Assembly (NCBI GenBank): GCA_947624745.1
Contig: CANQLR010000005.1
Location: 1-64,000, forward strand
DNA length: 64,000 nt
From: an uncultured Clostridia bacterium
Lineage (GTDB): Bacteria; Bacillota; Clostridia; Oscillospirales; Ruminococcaceae
Direction: 5' to 3'
Shown one piece after another: positions 43,383 to 53,285 of the stretch. The notes under the pieces are model-generated. The model worked only from the letters and a program-made list of their open reading frames with translations, ran no database searches and was not told the DNA's origin. Both the position numbers and the translations under genes were made by a program. Position 1 is the stretch's first letter, and each line of letters begins with the position of its first letter.

Positions 43383-46355
43383 ATGAGCCTGAAACACCTT
43401 GCAGCGGTGCTTACCGCCCTTGTGTGCGTACTTAGCCTCGGCTGTACGGCATTTGCCATCGACAGCCCCGACGACCCCTACGTCGTCACCCTTTACAACG
43501 AGTCCAACGGACTTCCCACCGGCGAGGCCAACGAAGTCATTCAGACCTCGGACGGCTATGTCTGGATGGGCTCATACGGCGGACTTATACGCTATGACGG
43601 CACGAATTTCCGCAATTTCAGCCTTGAGGAGCGGATAGAATCGTCGTCGATACGCGCTCTCATTGAGGACAGCTCGGGGCGGCTGTGGATAGGCACCAAC
43701 GACGCCGGCGTATTCGTGATGGAAAACGGCGAGATAAGCCATATCCCCTGCGAGAGCGAAAGTTCGTTTTTATGTATCCGCGATTTTGCGGTCGCCTCGG
43801 ACGGCACCGTTTACGCGGCCTCTAACTCGGGTATAGCATACGTTAAGGACGGCACGCTTATTCCCGCGGAGGGCGAGCACGCGGTCGGCGGCACGGTATA
43901 TTCGGTCGACGTTGACGGCTCGGGCAGAGTCTGGGGAGCGCTGAACGGCGGCGTTGTGGTAGTTTTAAAAAACGGCCGCGAGGAGAGAACCTATTCCTCG
44001 GCGGATCTTTTCCCCGGCGGAGATGAAATTTACTGCACGGGCTCGGACGATAAGGGCCGGATCTATCTCGGCACCTCCGGGCAGAAGCTCGCAAGGCTGC
44101 CCGCGGACTGGGACGGCGACGCCTCGAAGGCGGAGTTCATCGAGACCCCGGGGGTCACCACCCACAACATGATAAGGACCGGCCCCGACGGCTCGGTGAT
44201 AGTATGCGGAAACGTCGGCGCCTGCGTAATTCTCAAGGACGGGCGGCAGATAACCTTCGGCGAGAACGACCACGCGGCATCGCTCAACTCGGGCTGCATG
44301 GACTATGAGGGAAATATCTGGCTCGCATCTACAAGCTTCGGCATAATAAAATACACCGAGGGCTGCTATGAAAGCCCGAACCTTAAGGCCGGGCTCTCCG
44401 GCATTCCCTTAAACGCCATAATCAAGCAGGGCGGGCTCTTTTTCATCGCGACCGACACGGGGATTCTCTGCTACACCTCCGATTGGGAGCCGGTGACTAA
44501 CTCCCTTACCGAGCTTTACGACGACGTGCGGGTCCGCAGCCTTGCCGCCGACAGTGACGGAAACGTCTGGGCGGCTACATACGACACCAAAAACACGGTC
44601 GCCTGCTTCGACCCCGAGACCGACGGGATAAAGACCTACGGCACTGCAGAGGGGCTTCTTTCAAACGGCGCGAGGACGGTCTATATGCTCTCGGACGGCT
44701 CGGTCGCGGTCGGCACGCAGCAGGGGCTCAATATCATCAAAAACGGCGAGATCACGGCCTCCTACGGCACCGCCGAGGGGCTCTCCACGCCTTCGGTTTT
44801 GTGCACCGTCGAGACGCCCTCCGGCTCGGTGCTCGTCGGCTCGGACGGCGGAGGGATATATGAAATAACAAAATCCGGCGAGGTCATAAACCACGGCTTC
44901 TCCGAGGGGCTTTCCGAGGGCGTGGTGCTGAGAATACTCCTCGACGAACAGAGCGGCGGGTACTTTGTCAGCGCGGGGTCGTCGCTTTACTTCTTCGACG
45001 GCTCGGCGTTCACCCTCCTTCCGATACAAAAGGGCGCGGGCTCGGTGTTCGACTTCACCCTGCGCGACGGCTGCCTTTGGATTCTTCAGAACAACGGCAT
45101 TCTGCGCTATGACCGCGAGGCGGTTCTGAGCGGCGAGACTGTCTCACCGAAGGAATACGGCTTTGAGTACGGGCTTTCGGGCTCGCTGAACGCCAACACA
45201 TGGAACTGGATCGACCCCGAGGACGGCAGCCTCTACCTTGCGACAAGAAGCGGCGTTTCGGTGTTCGAGTTCGGGGGAGTCGAAAACGCAGTCCCGAAAG
45301 CGATAATAAACGGCGTTTCGGTCGACGGCAGCGAGATGATCAACCCGCAGTCGGTCGAGCTTAAAAGCGACGTGAACAGAATTACCATCGACTTCTCGGC
45401 GCTCACCTATACCGGCACCTCCGACGTCGTCATGGAATACATTTTGGAGGGCTTCGACAAGGAGGCAACCGTCGCCGACGGCAGCACCGCCTCGGTCAGC
45501 TACACCAACCTCCCCGGCGGCGACTACAGCTTTATTCTCACCGTTTACGACCCCGAGGAGCCCGAAAAGGCGACCGTTTGCAGGGTCGAGATCGCAAAGG
45601 ACAAGAAAATTTACGAGCACCCCGTTTTCTTCGCGGGGATAATGATCTTGGCAGCAGCGGCGATCGCGGGCGTGGTGCTTCTGTTCGAGCGCGCGAAGGT
45701 AAGATCCGCCGAAAAGCGCCAGCGAGAATACCGCGATATCGTCGAGCAGTCGCTCCAGACCTTCGCACGCGCCATCGACGCCAAGGATAAATACACCAAC
45801 GGCCACAGCCTTAGGGTCGCGGAATATTCGGTCGAGCTTGCAAAGCGCCTCGGGCTTTCGCCGAAGGAGCAGGAAAACGTCTACTACATCGCGCTTTTGC
45901 ACGACATCGGAAAGATCGGCATTCCCGACTCGATACTCAACAAGCCGGGCAAGCTGACCGACGAGGAGCGCAAGCTCATTCAGAATCACCCGCTCATCGG
46001 CGGAGAGATACTCCGCGACTTTACCGCCATCGACGGCATTGCCGACGGCGCGAAGTTCCACCACGAGCGGATCGACGGAAACGGCTATAACAAGGGCCTC
46101 AAGGGCGACGAGATACCGCTTATCGCGCGGATAATCGGCGTTGCGGACACCTATGACGCCATGAGCTCGACCCGCTGCTATCGCCCCGCGCTCTCGGAGG
46201 ACTTCATCGTCGAGGAGCTTAAACGGGTCGCGGGAACGCAGCTCGACGAAAGGATCGTGCCGCATATGCTCGACATGATTTCGGAGGGCATCGCGCCGCT
46301 CGCGAACGACGCGCACAAGGAGGCGCACGACATCGCCTCGCACTACAAGACCTGA
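43383..46355 (+). CDS. Membrane HD-GYP protein with beta-propeller sensor domain
   Basis: 990 residues. Signal peptide (about 1-25, ending TAFA). The outer part has repeated Reg_prop-type units (DGYVWMGSYGGLIRYDG, SGRLWIGTNDAGVFVMENG) forming a two-propeller sensor (about 30-620) and a Y_Y_Y domain (about 640-735). One membrane helix (about 745-768) leads to a cytoplasmic HD-GYP domain with LLHDIGKIGIPDSIL, HHERIDGNGYNKGLKGDEIP and ADTYDAMSSTRCYR. The layout is that of a transmembrane sensor that controls cyclic-di-GMP breakdown in answer to an outside ligand, perhaps a glycan. AAAGAGGATGAACC precedes the ATG. Confidence 0.9.
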   Translation: MSLKHLAAVLTALVCVLSLGCTAFAIDSPDDPYVVTLYNESNGLPTGEANEVIQTSDGYVWMGSYGGLIRYDGTNFRNFSLEERIESSSIRALIEDSSGRLWIGTNDAGVFVMENGEISHIPCESESSFLCIRDFAVASDGTVYAASNSGIAYVKDGTLIPAEGEHAVGGTVYSVDVDGSGRVWGALNGGVVVVLKNGREERTYSSADLFPGGDEIYCTGSDDKGRIYLGTSGQKLARLPADWDGDASKAEFIETPGVTTHNMIRTGPDGSVIVCGNVGACVILKDGRQITFGENDHAASLNSGCMDYEGNIWLASTSFGIIKYTEGCYESPNLKAGLSGIPLNAIIKQGGLFFIATDTGILCYTSDWEPVTNSLTELYDDVRVRSLAADSDGNVWAATYDTKNTVACFDPETDGIKTYGTAEGLLSNGARTVYMLSDGSVAVGTQQGLNIIKNGEITASYGTAEGLSTPSVLCTVETPSGSVLVGSDGGGIYEITKSGEVINHGFSEGLSEGVVLRILLDEQSGGYFVSAGSSLYFFDGSAFTLLPIQKGAGSVFDFTLRDGCLWILQNNGILRYDREAVLSGETVSPKEYGFEYGLSGSLNANTWNWIDPEDGSLYLATRSGVSVFEFGGVENAVPKAIINGVSVDGSEMINPQSVELKSDVNRITIDFSALTYTGTSDVVMEYILEGFDKEATVADGSTASVSYTNLPGGDYSFILTVYDPEEPEKATVCRVEIAKDKKIYEHPVFFAGIMILAAAAIAGVVLLFERAKVRSAEKRQREYRDIVEQSLQTFARAIDAKDKYTNGHSLRVAEYSVELAKRLGLSPKEQENVYYIALLHDIGKIGIPDSILNKPGKLTDEERKLIQNHPLIGGEILRDFTAIDGIADGAKFHHERIDGNGYNKGLKGDEIPLIARIIGVADTYDAMSSTRCYRPALSEDFIVEELKRVAGTQLDERIVPHMLDMISEGIAPLANDAHKEAHDIASHYKT

Positions 46356-46357
46356 CA

Positions 46358-46395
46358 AAAAGACCTGATACAGCGCGTATCAGGTCTTATTTTTT
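46358..46395. terminator. Bidirectional terminator between HD-GYP sensor and pilus cluster
   Basis: AAGACCTGATA and TATCAGGTCTT form a perfect 11-bp stem with a T-run on the plus side and TTTTTG on the minus side. Confidence 0.85.
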
Positions 46396-46402
46396 GATTT
46401 TT

Positions 46403-46969
46403 TCAGGAGCGGTACGGGTTCAACAGGCCGACGGAAAACTCACGATGTATGATAACCGAGTCATCGTTTGCGTTTATAACGTCAAAGGAAACTTTAATCG
46501 CGGAGACTTTTTCTCCTTCATCGTCCGTATCGTCAATCAAATTGAAATACAAGTCTTTCAGTCCCAGCCTGCCGACCGCCTTGTCGGAGTAAGCTCCCTC
46601 TCCAAAAGGCGAGTAAGTTTCTCCCGACGGCTTCTCAAAAACAATTTTCTGATCGACAAGCTTAATCGTAACAGTGTTGGCATATGCGCTTCCACCATAT
46701 GTAAATGTCTCGCTATTTTCTCCCATATCTTCAAATTCTATATCTCCCACTTCTACAGCGGTCCGCAGCTCGTTCGAGATGTAATTCGTCACGAGCGAGG
46801 CCAGAATATCGGCGTCGTTGACCTTTATGCTGTCCCGCCGCACCGCGTAGGCGGTCGTCATTCCGACCAGCACCGCCGAGCCGAACAGCGAAAGGAGCGC
46901 CACCGTGACGAGCATTTCGGTCAGCGTGAAGCCCGCACGGCTCTTAACTTTTTTAATTAACTTTTTCAT
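46403..46969 (-). CDS. Type IV minor pilin, PilW-like
   Basis: 188 residues. Prepilin signal KSRAG / FTLTEMLVTVALL with Glu at +5, then a helix and a beta-rich C-terminal domain (VGRLGLKDLYFNLIDDTDDEGEKVSAIKVSF). Last gene of the pilD operon; the stop is close to the bidirectional terminator. In other systems PilV, PilW and PilX-like pilins form the tip complex; by position these probably do so with the giant pilin. Confidence 0.8.
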   Translation of the reverse strand: MKKLIKKVKSRAGFTLTEMLVTVALLSLFGSAVLVGMTTAYAVRRDSIKVNDADILASLVTNYISNELRTAVEVGDIEFEDMGENSETFTYGGSAYANTVTIKLVDQKIVFEKPSGETYSPFGEGAYSDKAVGRLGLKDLYFNLIDDTDDEGEKVSAIKVSFDVINANDDSVIIHREFSVGLLNPYRS

Positions 46970-46990
46970 GCCGCGAGCCTCCTTTTTAGG

Positions 46991-47350
46991 TCATTCGCCG
47001 CTTTTTTTAATTTTTTTATAGGAAATGAGCTCATTTTCTACGCTGTAAATTTTAACGTCAACAGTGTAAGGCTCCACAGAGCTATCATCTGGAATGCTTA
47101 TCGTAACAGTTCCGTCTTTTCGCTGACCTTCCTCAACTCCGTCGGGTGCATCCATAATCGGGTTGCCGTAGGTCTCTGCATATCCCAGCTTGTAAAGATA
47201 CTGCTGATCGCGGTTTTTGACCTGCATTGTCATTTTCCCCGCGGCCATTATCATAGTGACCAAAAGCCCGATGGACAGGCCGAGGATCACGATCGACACA
47301 AGCATTTCGGCCAGCGTCTCGCCGCTTTTTGAGCGAAGTTTTTTCATCAT
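46991..47350 (-). CDS. Type IV minor pilin, PilV-like
   Basis: 119 residues. Signal SKSG / ETLAEMLVSIVILGLSIG; position +1 is Glu rather than Phe, Glu at +5 is kept. A small C-terminal domain of about 75 residues follows. AGGAGGAGGCATC precedes the ATG, which overlaps the stop of the PilX-like gene by 4 nt. Confidence 0.78.
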   Translation of the reverse strand: MMKKLRSKSGETLAEMLVSIVILGLSIGLLVTMIMAAGKMTMQVKNRDQQYLYKLGYAETYGNPIMDAPDGVEEGQRKDGTVTISIPDDSSVEPYTVDVKIYSVENELISYKKIKKSGE

Positions 47351-48243
47351 GATGCCTCCTCCTTAGAATCAGTCTTTCTTTTGATTACTGCTTCACTGAA
47401 ATCAAGCTTAACTGTCGTGGTTTGTGTGCTCATGTAGGCAACCTTTTCCTCTATACTAAACGGTTCACCGTCAAAATCAAGACAGCCATCAACGCAACTT
47501 AAGGTAATTTGTTTATATTGGTTATCGTGCGTATATGTTGGAAATACAATCCTGCCGGACATTTCAAAAACAATATTATCATAAGTTACAGTTACCCTTA
47601 CATAGCTCGGTTCAGACGAATAATCCTTCGTATCGTTGTCAAAAACGATATCAACATATGCAACCTTTTCCTCGTCTATCTCGTTGCATTTAATAGCCAA
47701 TCTTTGGCCTTCTGAAATTTCTCCAATGTCCTTTTTGAACTCTTCGTATTTTTTTCCGGTCCAAAGATATTCTTCACTGCCCTGATTGTTATCATTTAAA
47801 AAGGCTTTTTTGTTGATGGTTATAAGATCGTCCATAATAAAATGAGCTATTTTTTCCTTAACATCAACATCTCCACGCTTGAATTCATACGTCGGGTCTG
47901 GCATGTCAGCAGCGTCAACATCAACCTCAATTTTATGTGGCGTTGTAAACGTGTGCTCCACAGTAGGATCAGGCGTCAGTTTAAAATCCGTATCGGTGTT
48001 AAGAGTAAATTTATATGTGCCCGTAACCTCAATGCCGTCGAGCTCGCTGCGAATGAGCTGCGCTGCGGAGGCGGCGGCGAGGTACTGCTGGGCGTCGCCC
48101 TCGAGGTAGCTGTAGCGGCCGACGTTCGAGCCGGCGGCGGTAATGGCTGCGGCGCCGGCGAGCGCGCACACCAGAAACAGCAGCAGCGCCAGCATAATGG
48201 ACGCCCCGCGGCGGTTATTAAATTTTCTGCATAATTTTTCCAT
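47347..48243 (-). CDS. PilX/GspK-like minor pilin
   Basis: 298 residues. N-terminus NNRRG / ASIMLALLLFLVCALAG: a prepilin-like cleavage site and helix without Glu at +5, as in GspK and PilX proteins that cap the fibre. Then AAASAAQLIRSELDG and a long beta-rich part encoded by rather AT-rich DNA. It lies 21 nt after the giant pilin gene. Confidence 0.75.
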   Translation of the reverse strand: MEKLCRKFNNRRGASIMLALLLFLVCALAGAAAITAAGSNVGRYSYLEGDAQQYLAAASAAQLIRSELDGIEVTGTYKFTLNTDTDFKLTPDPTVEHTFTTPHKIEVDVDAADMPDPTYEFKRGDVDVKEKIAHFIMDDLITINKKAFLNDNNQGSEEYLWTGKKYEEFKKDIGEISEGQRLAIKCNEIDEEKVAYVDIVFDNDTKDYSSEPSYVRVTVTYDNIVFEMSGRIVFPTYTHDNQYKQITLSCVDGCLDFDGEPFSIEEKVAYMSTQTTTVKLDFSEAVIKRKTDSKEEAS

Positions 48244-48264
48244 CGCGGGGTCTCCTTTCGGGGG

Positions 48265-51200
48265 TTAGTACTCACTCGATTGCAATATAACACTGCCTGA
48301 AACTGATTTTACAGTCATCTTGAAATCATTGCTGATAGATGCTCCGTTTTCATCAACTAAAAGATATACTTTATAACCATTAAATAAATCTTTATTTGTT
48401 ACATTAAGCGCTTCTTTAATTTGAGGTGTGAATTCAGCGTTCCCTCTTTTAACGGTAATTCTAATATCATCAATTGACATATCCGGAGATAATATGACAC
48501 CTAAGTCCCTCATCTCACCCGTTGATTCTCCGATAAATCTGCCATCACCCATTCTTGCCACTGCAGTATAGTATCCTGAACCCTCGGACTTATAAATAAC
48601 TGTACCCACTTTAGCGCGAATTTCTTTTGGAGCATATACAGAAGCATCAGGAACGCCGTTTCCTTCTTTGGCAAAATAAATCAATTTTGAACCGTATCCG
48701 ATTTCAATATTGAAGTTTGTTGGCTTCGCTCCTATACTTTCGTCGAATATTATATCATCCATCAAGAACAACGTATAGCCCTCAAAATCCTCCTTATTCG
48801 TTACATCATCCCATTGGGTTAGCTTATATGGAGTATAATCATAGTATGCCACAATGTAGTCCAAGTCATATGCTAATCTTGAGGTTTCTACCACTATTCC
48901 TAATTTATTAGCAAACTCCCATGTAGATACGCTTGGAACAATAACAGCACCGTTGCTAAGCATTGCTCTTGCATAGAAGCCACTTCCGTTTGGTGAATTC
49001 GTATTAACATAAAACGCACCAACAATAGGGGGGATTCTGTCGTCTACATATGCTTTAGGGATTATTGCATTAAAGTTATCCTCGCGATTTGTGAGTAGAA
49101 GTCTGCCTTCTTTTTCTCCTTCAGGGGTGTAGAAAATTTCAATCTTATTAACATTTTCAGGCTCTATGTCCGTTATCTTCCAGAATGAAAACCTTTGAGA
49201 AGGATCAGTATAGTTACCATGTCCGGGATACGTTGTATCCTGTAAGTGATCAATGACGTTATAATCGCTGTCACGTGGATAGAACAAATATCCTTGCCCT
49301 TGAACTAAATAGGCATCCTTCATTAACTCGAATGAAGTCCAAGTGATGCCATTAACTTCTATCCTAAGCCCATAGTCAGCTGGGCTCATAATCTTTCCAG
49401 AAGAATTTTCTGCCTTAAGCACAAAAACTCCAACCGGTTTTTCGGGACTTAATTGGTCTGGACTAATCGGTGTTCCGCCACTTTTATACTCAGACGAGTA
49501 AACCTTGCCAAATTTATTATAAACCATAAGACCATCAAAAGCATTAGTATCCCACGAATAATTATAGTAGAAATTAAACACACCAGCCAACGGCCCGTTC
49601 GACAAATATCCGCCGGAAGTATCAGCCTCAATAGGCATAGGCCCATAGTGAACATAAATGTCATTTCCTGACAATTCGCCTGCAACTTTATCTAATACTA
49701 CAGCAGTTAAATCGTATTTATTTGTCTCGTCTTTTTTAACATCATTAGTATAAGAAATCTGGCCATAATGGCTTTTCTTTTCGGCCATCAATGTCGTTTG
49801 TCCCGCCTTAGCGTTATAAAGATGAAGTCCTTTTCCTACTTTGACGTAGTCTTCGCTGATAGAACAGTAACCATCATCGCTTGCATAATAATTAGTACTA
49901 TCCCCTGCATTCGCAACCGGGTATCCTGCCGTCTGTCCGGCAAAAATAACGTAACAATTTGTCACTGAGTTCGCCTTGCCTGCAATTCCTCCGAGCTTCA
50001 TAGAAGATTTAGGACTGTCAATACCGTGCACGAGCGCGTAGCAGTTTGAAACCGTCGCGCCCTCGCCGTTACCGACAATGCCGCCCGCAGTCGGGTCGCC
50101 GCCGCCGATCTTCCCGAACTGAATATTCGCCTCGCAACCCGTGACCGTGATTGTCTCCGTGCTTGCGCCGACAATACCGCCCGCGGTATCGCCCGTGATA
50201 ATATATCCCGCGACGACGCAGTTTTCGACCGTGCTACCGTTAGCCGTGCCGACTATGCCGCCCACGACCGACGGATTTGCAGGATTCTCACCCTCGACCG
50301 CAAACGGGATAAAACCTCCTGCCGTGTCCGCCGGGTGGAACAAAACGATGTTTTTAAGCGTTGCGTTTTCGGTCACGCCGAAAAGACCCGCTGCGCCGCT
50401 TCCGGGAGCGACCTGCGCGTCGATTATCCTGTAGCTTCCGCCGTTGTAGGTGCCCTTGAACGGGCTCTCATCGGTACCGATAGGCTCAATTGTTCCCGGC
50501 AGAATATCGTGCTCCTGCTCATAATAGAAATTCTCAGTTTTAAGGAAGAATTTTATGTTTTTGAGATGTTGCGCCGTTCTAATAGCAAAAGGCGTTTCAT
50601 TTTTTCCGAAGCTTGTGCTGTCCCCGTCGGCAATGCCGTAAAAACATGGCGCAAAAGCAAAGGTTTTTCCGTTCAAAGTCACCTTTATATTGCCAGATGC
50701 TTTTTCATCGTCTCCGATGGTCTTGCAGATTTCGTAATTTAATTTTTCTTTGGTGGAGTTTAGGTGCAGTTTTTCGCCATTCAACGCGGTTATCAATGAT
50801 TCGACGATTTCATCTTTTTCGGTGCTATCAACTTCGCCCAAAATATCTGAAAGAGTGGTTTCCGATGACAATGGATCCCAAACTGCTCTCGAGCGTTTGG
50901 AATATTCCGCTTTGGTTACATCTCCGCCTATGCTGAACAGGCCGTATCCGCTCTCGGCAATGGCAATGCCATCCTGCTCGTCGCAGAGGTCATAATATTC
51001 GTCGCCGTTGCAGAGAATGTGGAAATTGTACTCGGAACCGTGCTTCTCCCAGTAGAAGAACCCTGTAACGCTGTCGCTGCTCGGCCAGTCGCCGCGCAGG
51101 GTAACGCCCGCGGGGACGGGGTATTTAAGGCTCGAGCCGACGCGGTTATCATAGCGCTTGCCGACGTTGTTCAGGGTATCGACCTTGGCCTCGTCAGCAT

Positions 51201-53244
51201 TCTTGACATTTTCAGGCAATTCGGGGCTTGAGATTTCCTTGCCGTCATTGTCATATGCCTTGCCGAGGGTGAAAACATTTTCGCCCTCTGCTTTGACGTC
51301 ATCATCGGTCTTAGTGGTATCATCGGGGCATATCGGGTTTGCGTTTTGACCCTTTACAGAGCAGGAAGTAAACACGGTTCCCTTTAAAATTGCGCCGGCC
51401 TCGCCGTCGCCGTCGTCTAAGGTTCCTTCAATATGTCCTATTAGCCCTCCGGCATATTCTGTTCCGCTGATATTATCCTTAAGCTTAATTTCTCCTTGCT
51501 CCGTTGGCGTCTTTTGATAAGTTCCATCAAACTTGCCTTCATAGGTATGACCCAATACGGCGCAATCTGAAATAACGTTTCCTCCGCCTATGCCGACTAA
51601 GCCGCCGGCGGTTCCGGCTGAGACTTTCACAGCGGCAATACAATTCTCAAAGTTTACTTTGGCTGCAGAGCCGACAAGCCCACCGGCTGAAAAATTGCCA
51701 GAAATCGTATAATTGGTGTAAGGATCTTTGGCAGGGTCGTCCCAATTATCGCCATCGCCTGCTTCAATATAAACAGCACAATTCTTAAAGGAACCAAAGT
51801 CATCACCCAAGCCAAAAGCGGAACCCGCTATAGCGCCACTGAAATAACCTGTAACTTTTGGGTTCACAACAATGAGATTTTCAACTGTTGCATTAGTAAG
51901 CGAGTCAAAAATTCCGCCGGTTTCGGTATTCAGATACCGAATTTGCACGCCGGGCTTGGCGCTTATGCTTGTAGCATTCGTTGTGACTGCCACAAAGGCT
52001 TTGTTATAGCCGTAGACATCGCCCCAGCGCTCGTAATCGCCGGAAGTGCCTGTCGTCTTTTTGAAGTCAATGGTCTTATCAATGGAAACGGAGGTCACTT
52101 GGGGAGCATTTGTCAGATTCTGTAAATGCCTGCCGTACTCAATACTTGCTTCAAGATATTCGCCGTTATCAACATACTCAAATTTGTCATTTATCCTCTT
52201 CGAGCCGTTCGCAAACAGGCTGTTGAACGTGACCTCAACGGTCTGGTCGAGGTTCACGCCGTTTTTGTCATAGAAGCTCACCTTTGCGGTGACGTTCGCG
52301 CCGGGGGTCAAATCGGGAGCCCATTCGGCAAAAGAACCTTCATACGTTTGACCGGACAAGTTGCCTATTGGGTCTGTATTCGCACCTGTTTCAAGCGAAT
52401 CAAGAATAAAAGTGGCAAAACCTATTTCTTTAGCATTGAAAGATTTAAGGTAACACTCGTTCTTCGTGATGATATCTTGGTGGCCTTCGTCGTCAAAAAG
52501 GACTATTTTTAAGTAGAAATCCTTTTTTGGATCAAGCCCTGAAGGCGCCGAAACAGTCAGCACCAGCTTTTCCTTATTTATGACCTCCACCTGCGGGGTG
52601 GGGAGGGTCACGGCCTGCTCCTTTTCCTGAATTTTAACGTTCACGAGCCCGTAGAAGCCCACGAGCTTATCATGCTTTCCGCCATTGCCGGCGGCAGCGT
52701 CCTTAAAGACGTCCTTGTCGGGGTCAGTGCCGTCATACTGATAATCCGGTTCGGCAGATTCGTCGAACGCAGTCTCATTAGAGTAAAAAACACCGTAAAC
52801 ATCACCTGTTTCGGCATTGTATTCGATAACATAATTATTCTCGGCGAGCTCGCTTTCGATAGCTCCCGTGTTGGTGAGGCCTGCAGCGCCCGCCGGGGCT
52901 ACGCCCTTTGTGACGATAGCGTATTTTAGATTTGGTAAAATATTATCGAGCTCTTTTTGGGTAAACGCCGAGTCGGTACTGCTATATCTTTCGGGAATCT
53001 TCGTGATTTCTCCCGAGCCGGTTGTTATATCCCCGCCCTTTGCTATCATCGAGCTGAACTCATGCTGCGCCGCCATATAGATAGCCCGCGCCGAGTCGTC
53101 AAGCTCGCGCAGGCGGATCGATTTTGCATAGCTCGCCACGCTCGGCACCGCGACAGCGGCAACGACCGTCAAAAGCGCTATGACTATCATAAGCTCGGCC
53201 AGCGTAAAGCCGACTTTTTCCTTTAATTTCGCTAACGGCTTCAT
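48265..53244 (-). CDS. Giant prepilin-like protein 2 with GLUG repeats (1659 aa), in the pilus operon
   Basis: Prepilin signal KEKVG / FTLAELMIVIALL with Glu at +5, followed by LRELDDSARAIYMAAQHEF, nearly identical to the protein at 12693-18047. The middle holds GLUG-type repeats (GGLVGSA, GGLVGIG, GGIVGTA, GGIVGNG) and segments such as RIIDAQV and ENCVVAGYI shared with the paralogue; the C-terminal 500 residues are encoded by more AT-rich DNA and contain GPLAGVFNFYYN. It lacks the CxxC segment that interrupts paralogue 1. AAGGGGTATTTGT precedes the ATG. Placed between pilO and the minor pilins, it is most likely a very large minor pilin exposed on the pilus as an adhesin (inferred). Confidence 0.82.
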   Translation of the reverse strand: MKPLAKLKEKVGFTLAELMIVIALLTVVAAVAVPSVASYAKSIRLRELDDSARAIYMAAQHEFSSMIAKGGDITTGSGEITKIPERYSSTDSAFTQKELDNILPNLKYAIVTKGVAPAGAAGLTNTGAIESELAENNYVIEYNAETGDVYGVFYSNETAFDESAEPDYQYDGTDPDKDVFKDAAAGNGGKHDKLVGFYGLVNVKIQEKEQAVTLPTPQVEVINKEKLVLTVSAPSGLDPKKDFYLKIVLFDDEGHQDIITKNECYLKSFNAKEIGFATFILDSLETGANTDPIGNLSGQTYEGSFAEWAPDLTPGANVTAKVSFYDKNGVNLDQTVEVTFNSLFANGSKRINDKFEYVDNGEYLEASIEYGRHLQNLTNAPQVTSVSIDKTIDFKKTTGTSGDYERWGDVYGYNKAFVAVTTNATSISAKPGVQIRYLNTETGGIFDSLTNATVENLIVVNPKVTGYFSGAIAGSAFGLGDDFGSFKNCAVYIEAGDGDNWDDPAKDPYTNYTISGNFSAGGLVGSAAKVNFENCIAAVKVSAGTAGGLVGIGGGNVISDCAVLGHTYEGKFDGTYQKTPTEQGEIKLKDNISGTEYAGGLIGHIEGTLDDGDGEAGAILKGTVFTSCSVKGQNANPICPDDTTKTDDDVKAEGENVFTLGKAYDNDGKEISSPELPENVKNADEAKVDTLNNVGKRYDNRVGSSLKYPVPAGVTLRGDWPSSDSVTGFFYWEKHGSEYNFHILCNGDEYYDLCDEQDGIAIAESGYGLFSIGGDVTKAEYSKRSRAVWDPLSSETTLSDILGEVDSTEKDEIVESLITALNGEKLHLNSTKEKLNYEICKTIGDDEKASGNIKVTLNGKTFAFAPCFYGIADGDSTSFGKNETPFAIRTAQHLKNIKFFLKTENFYYEQEHDILPGTIEPIGTDESPFKGTYNGGSYRIIDAQVAPGSGAAGLFGVTENATLKNIVLFHPADTAGGFIPFAVEGENPANPSVVGGIVGTANGSTVENCVVAGYIITGDTAGGIVGASTETITVTGCEANIQFGKIGGGDPTAGGIVGNGEGATVSNCYALVHGIDSPKSSMKLGGIAGKANSVTNCYVIFAGQTAGYPVANAGDSTNYYASDDGYCSISEDYVKVGKGLHLYNAKAGQTTLMAEKKSHYGQISYTNDVKKDETNKYDLTAVVLDKVAGELSGNDIYVHYGPMPIEADTSGGYLSNGPLAGVFNFYYNYSWDTNAFDGLMVYNKFGKVYSSEYKSGGTPISPDQLSPEKPVGVFVLKAENSSGKIMSPADYGLRIEVNGITWTSFELMKDAYLVQGQGYLFYPRDSDYNVIDHLQDTTYPGHGNYTDPSQRFSFWKITDIEPENVNKIEIFYTPEGEKEGRLLLTNREDNFNAIIPKAYVDDRIPPIVGAFYVNTNSPNGSGFYARAMLSNGAVIVPSVSTWEFANKLGIVVETSRLAYDLDYIVAYYDYTPYKLTQWDDVTNKEDFEGYTLFLMDDIIFDESIGAKPTNFNIEIGYGSKLIYFAKEGNGVPDASVYAPKEIRAKVGTVIYKSEGSGYYTAVARMGDGRFIGESTGEMRDLGVILSPDMSIDDIRITVKRGNAEFTPQIKEALNVTNKDLFNGYKVYLLVDENGASISNDFKMTVKSVSGSVILQSSEY

Positions 53245-53285
53245 ACAAATACCCCTTTTTGTACTTAAACTCCGAAATTATCCCG

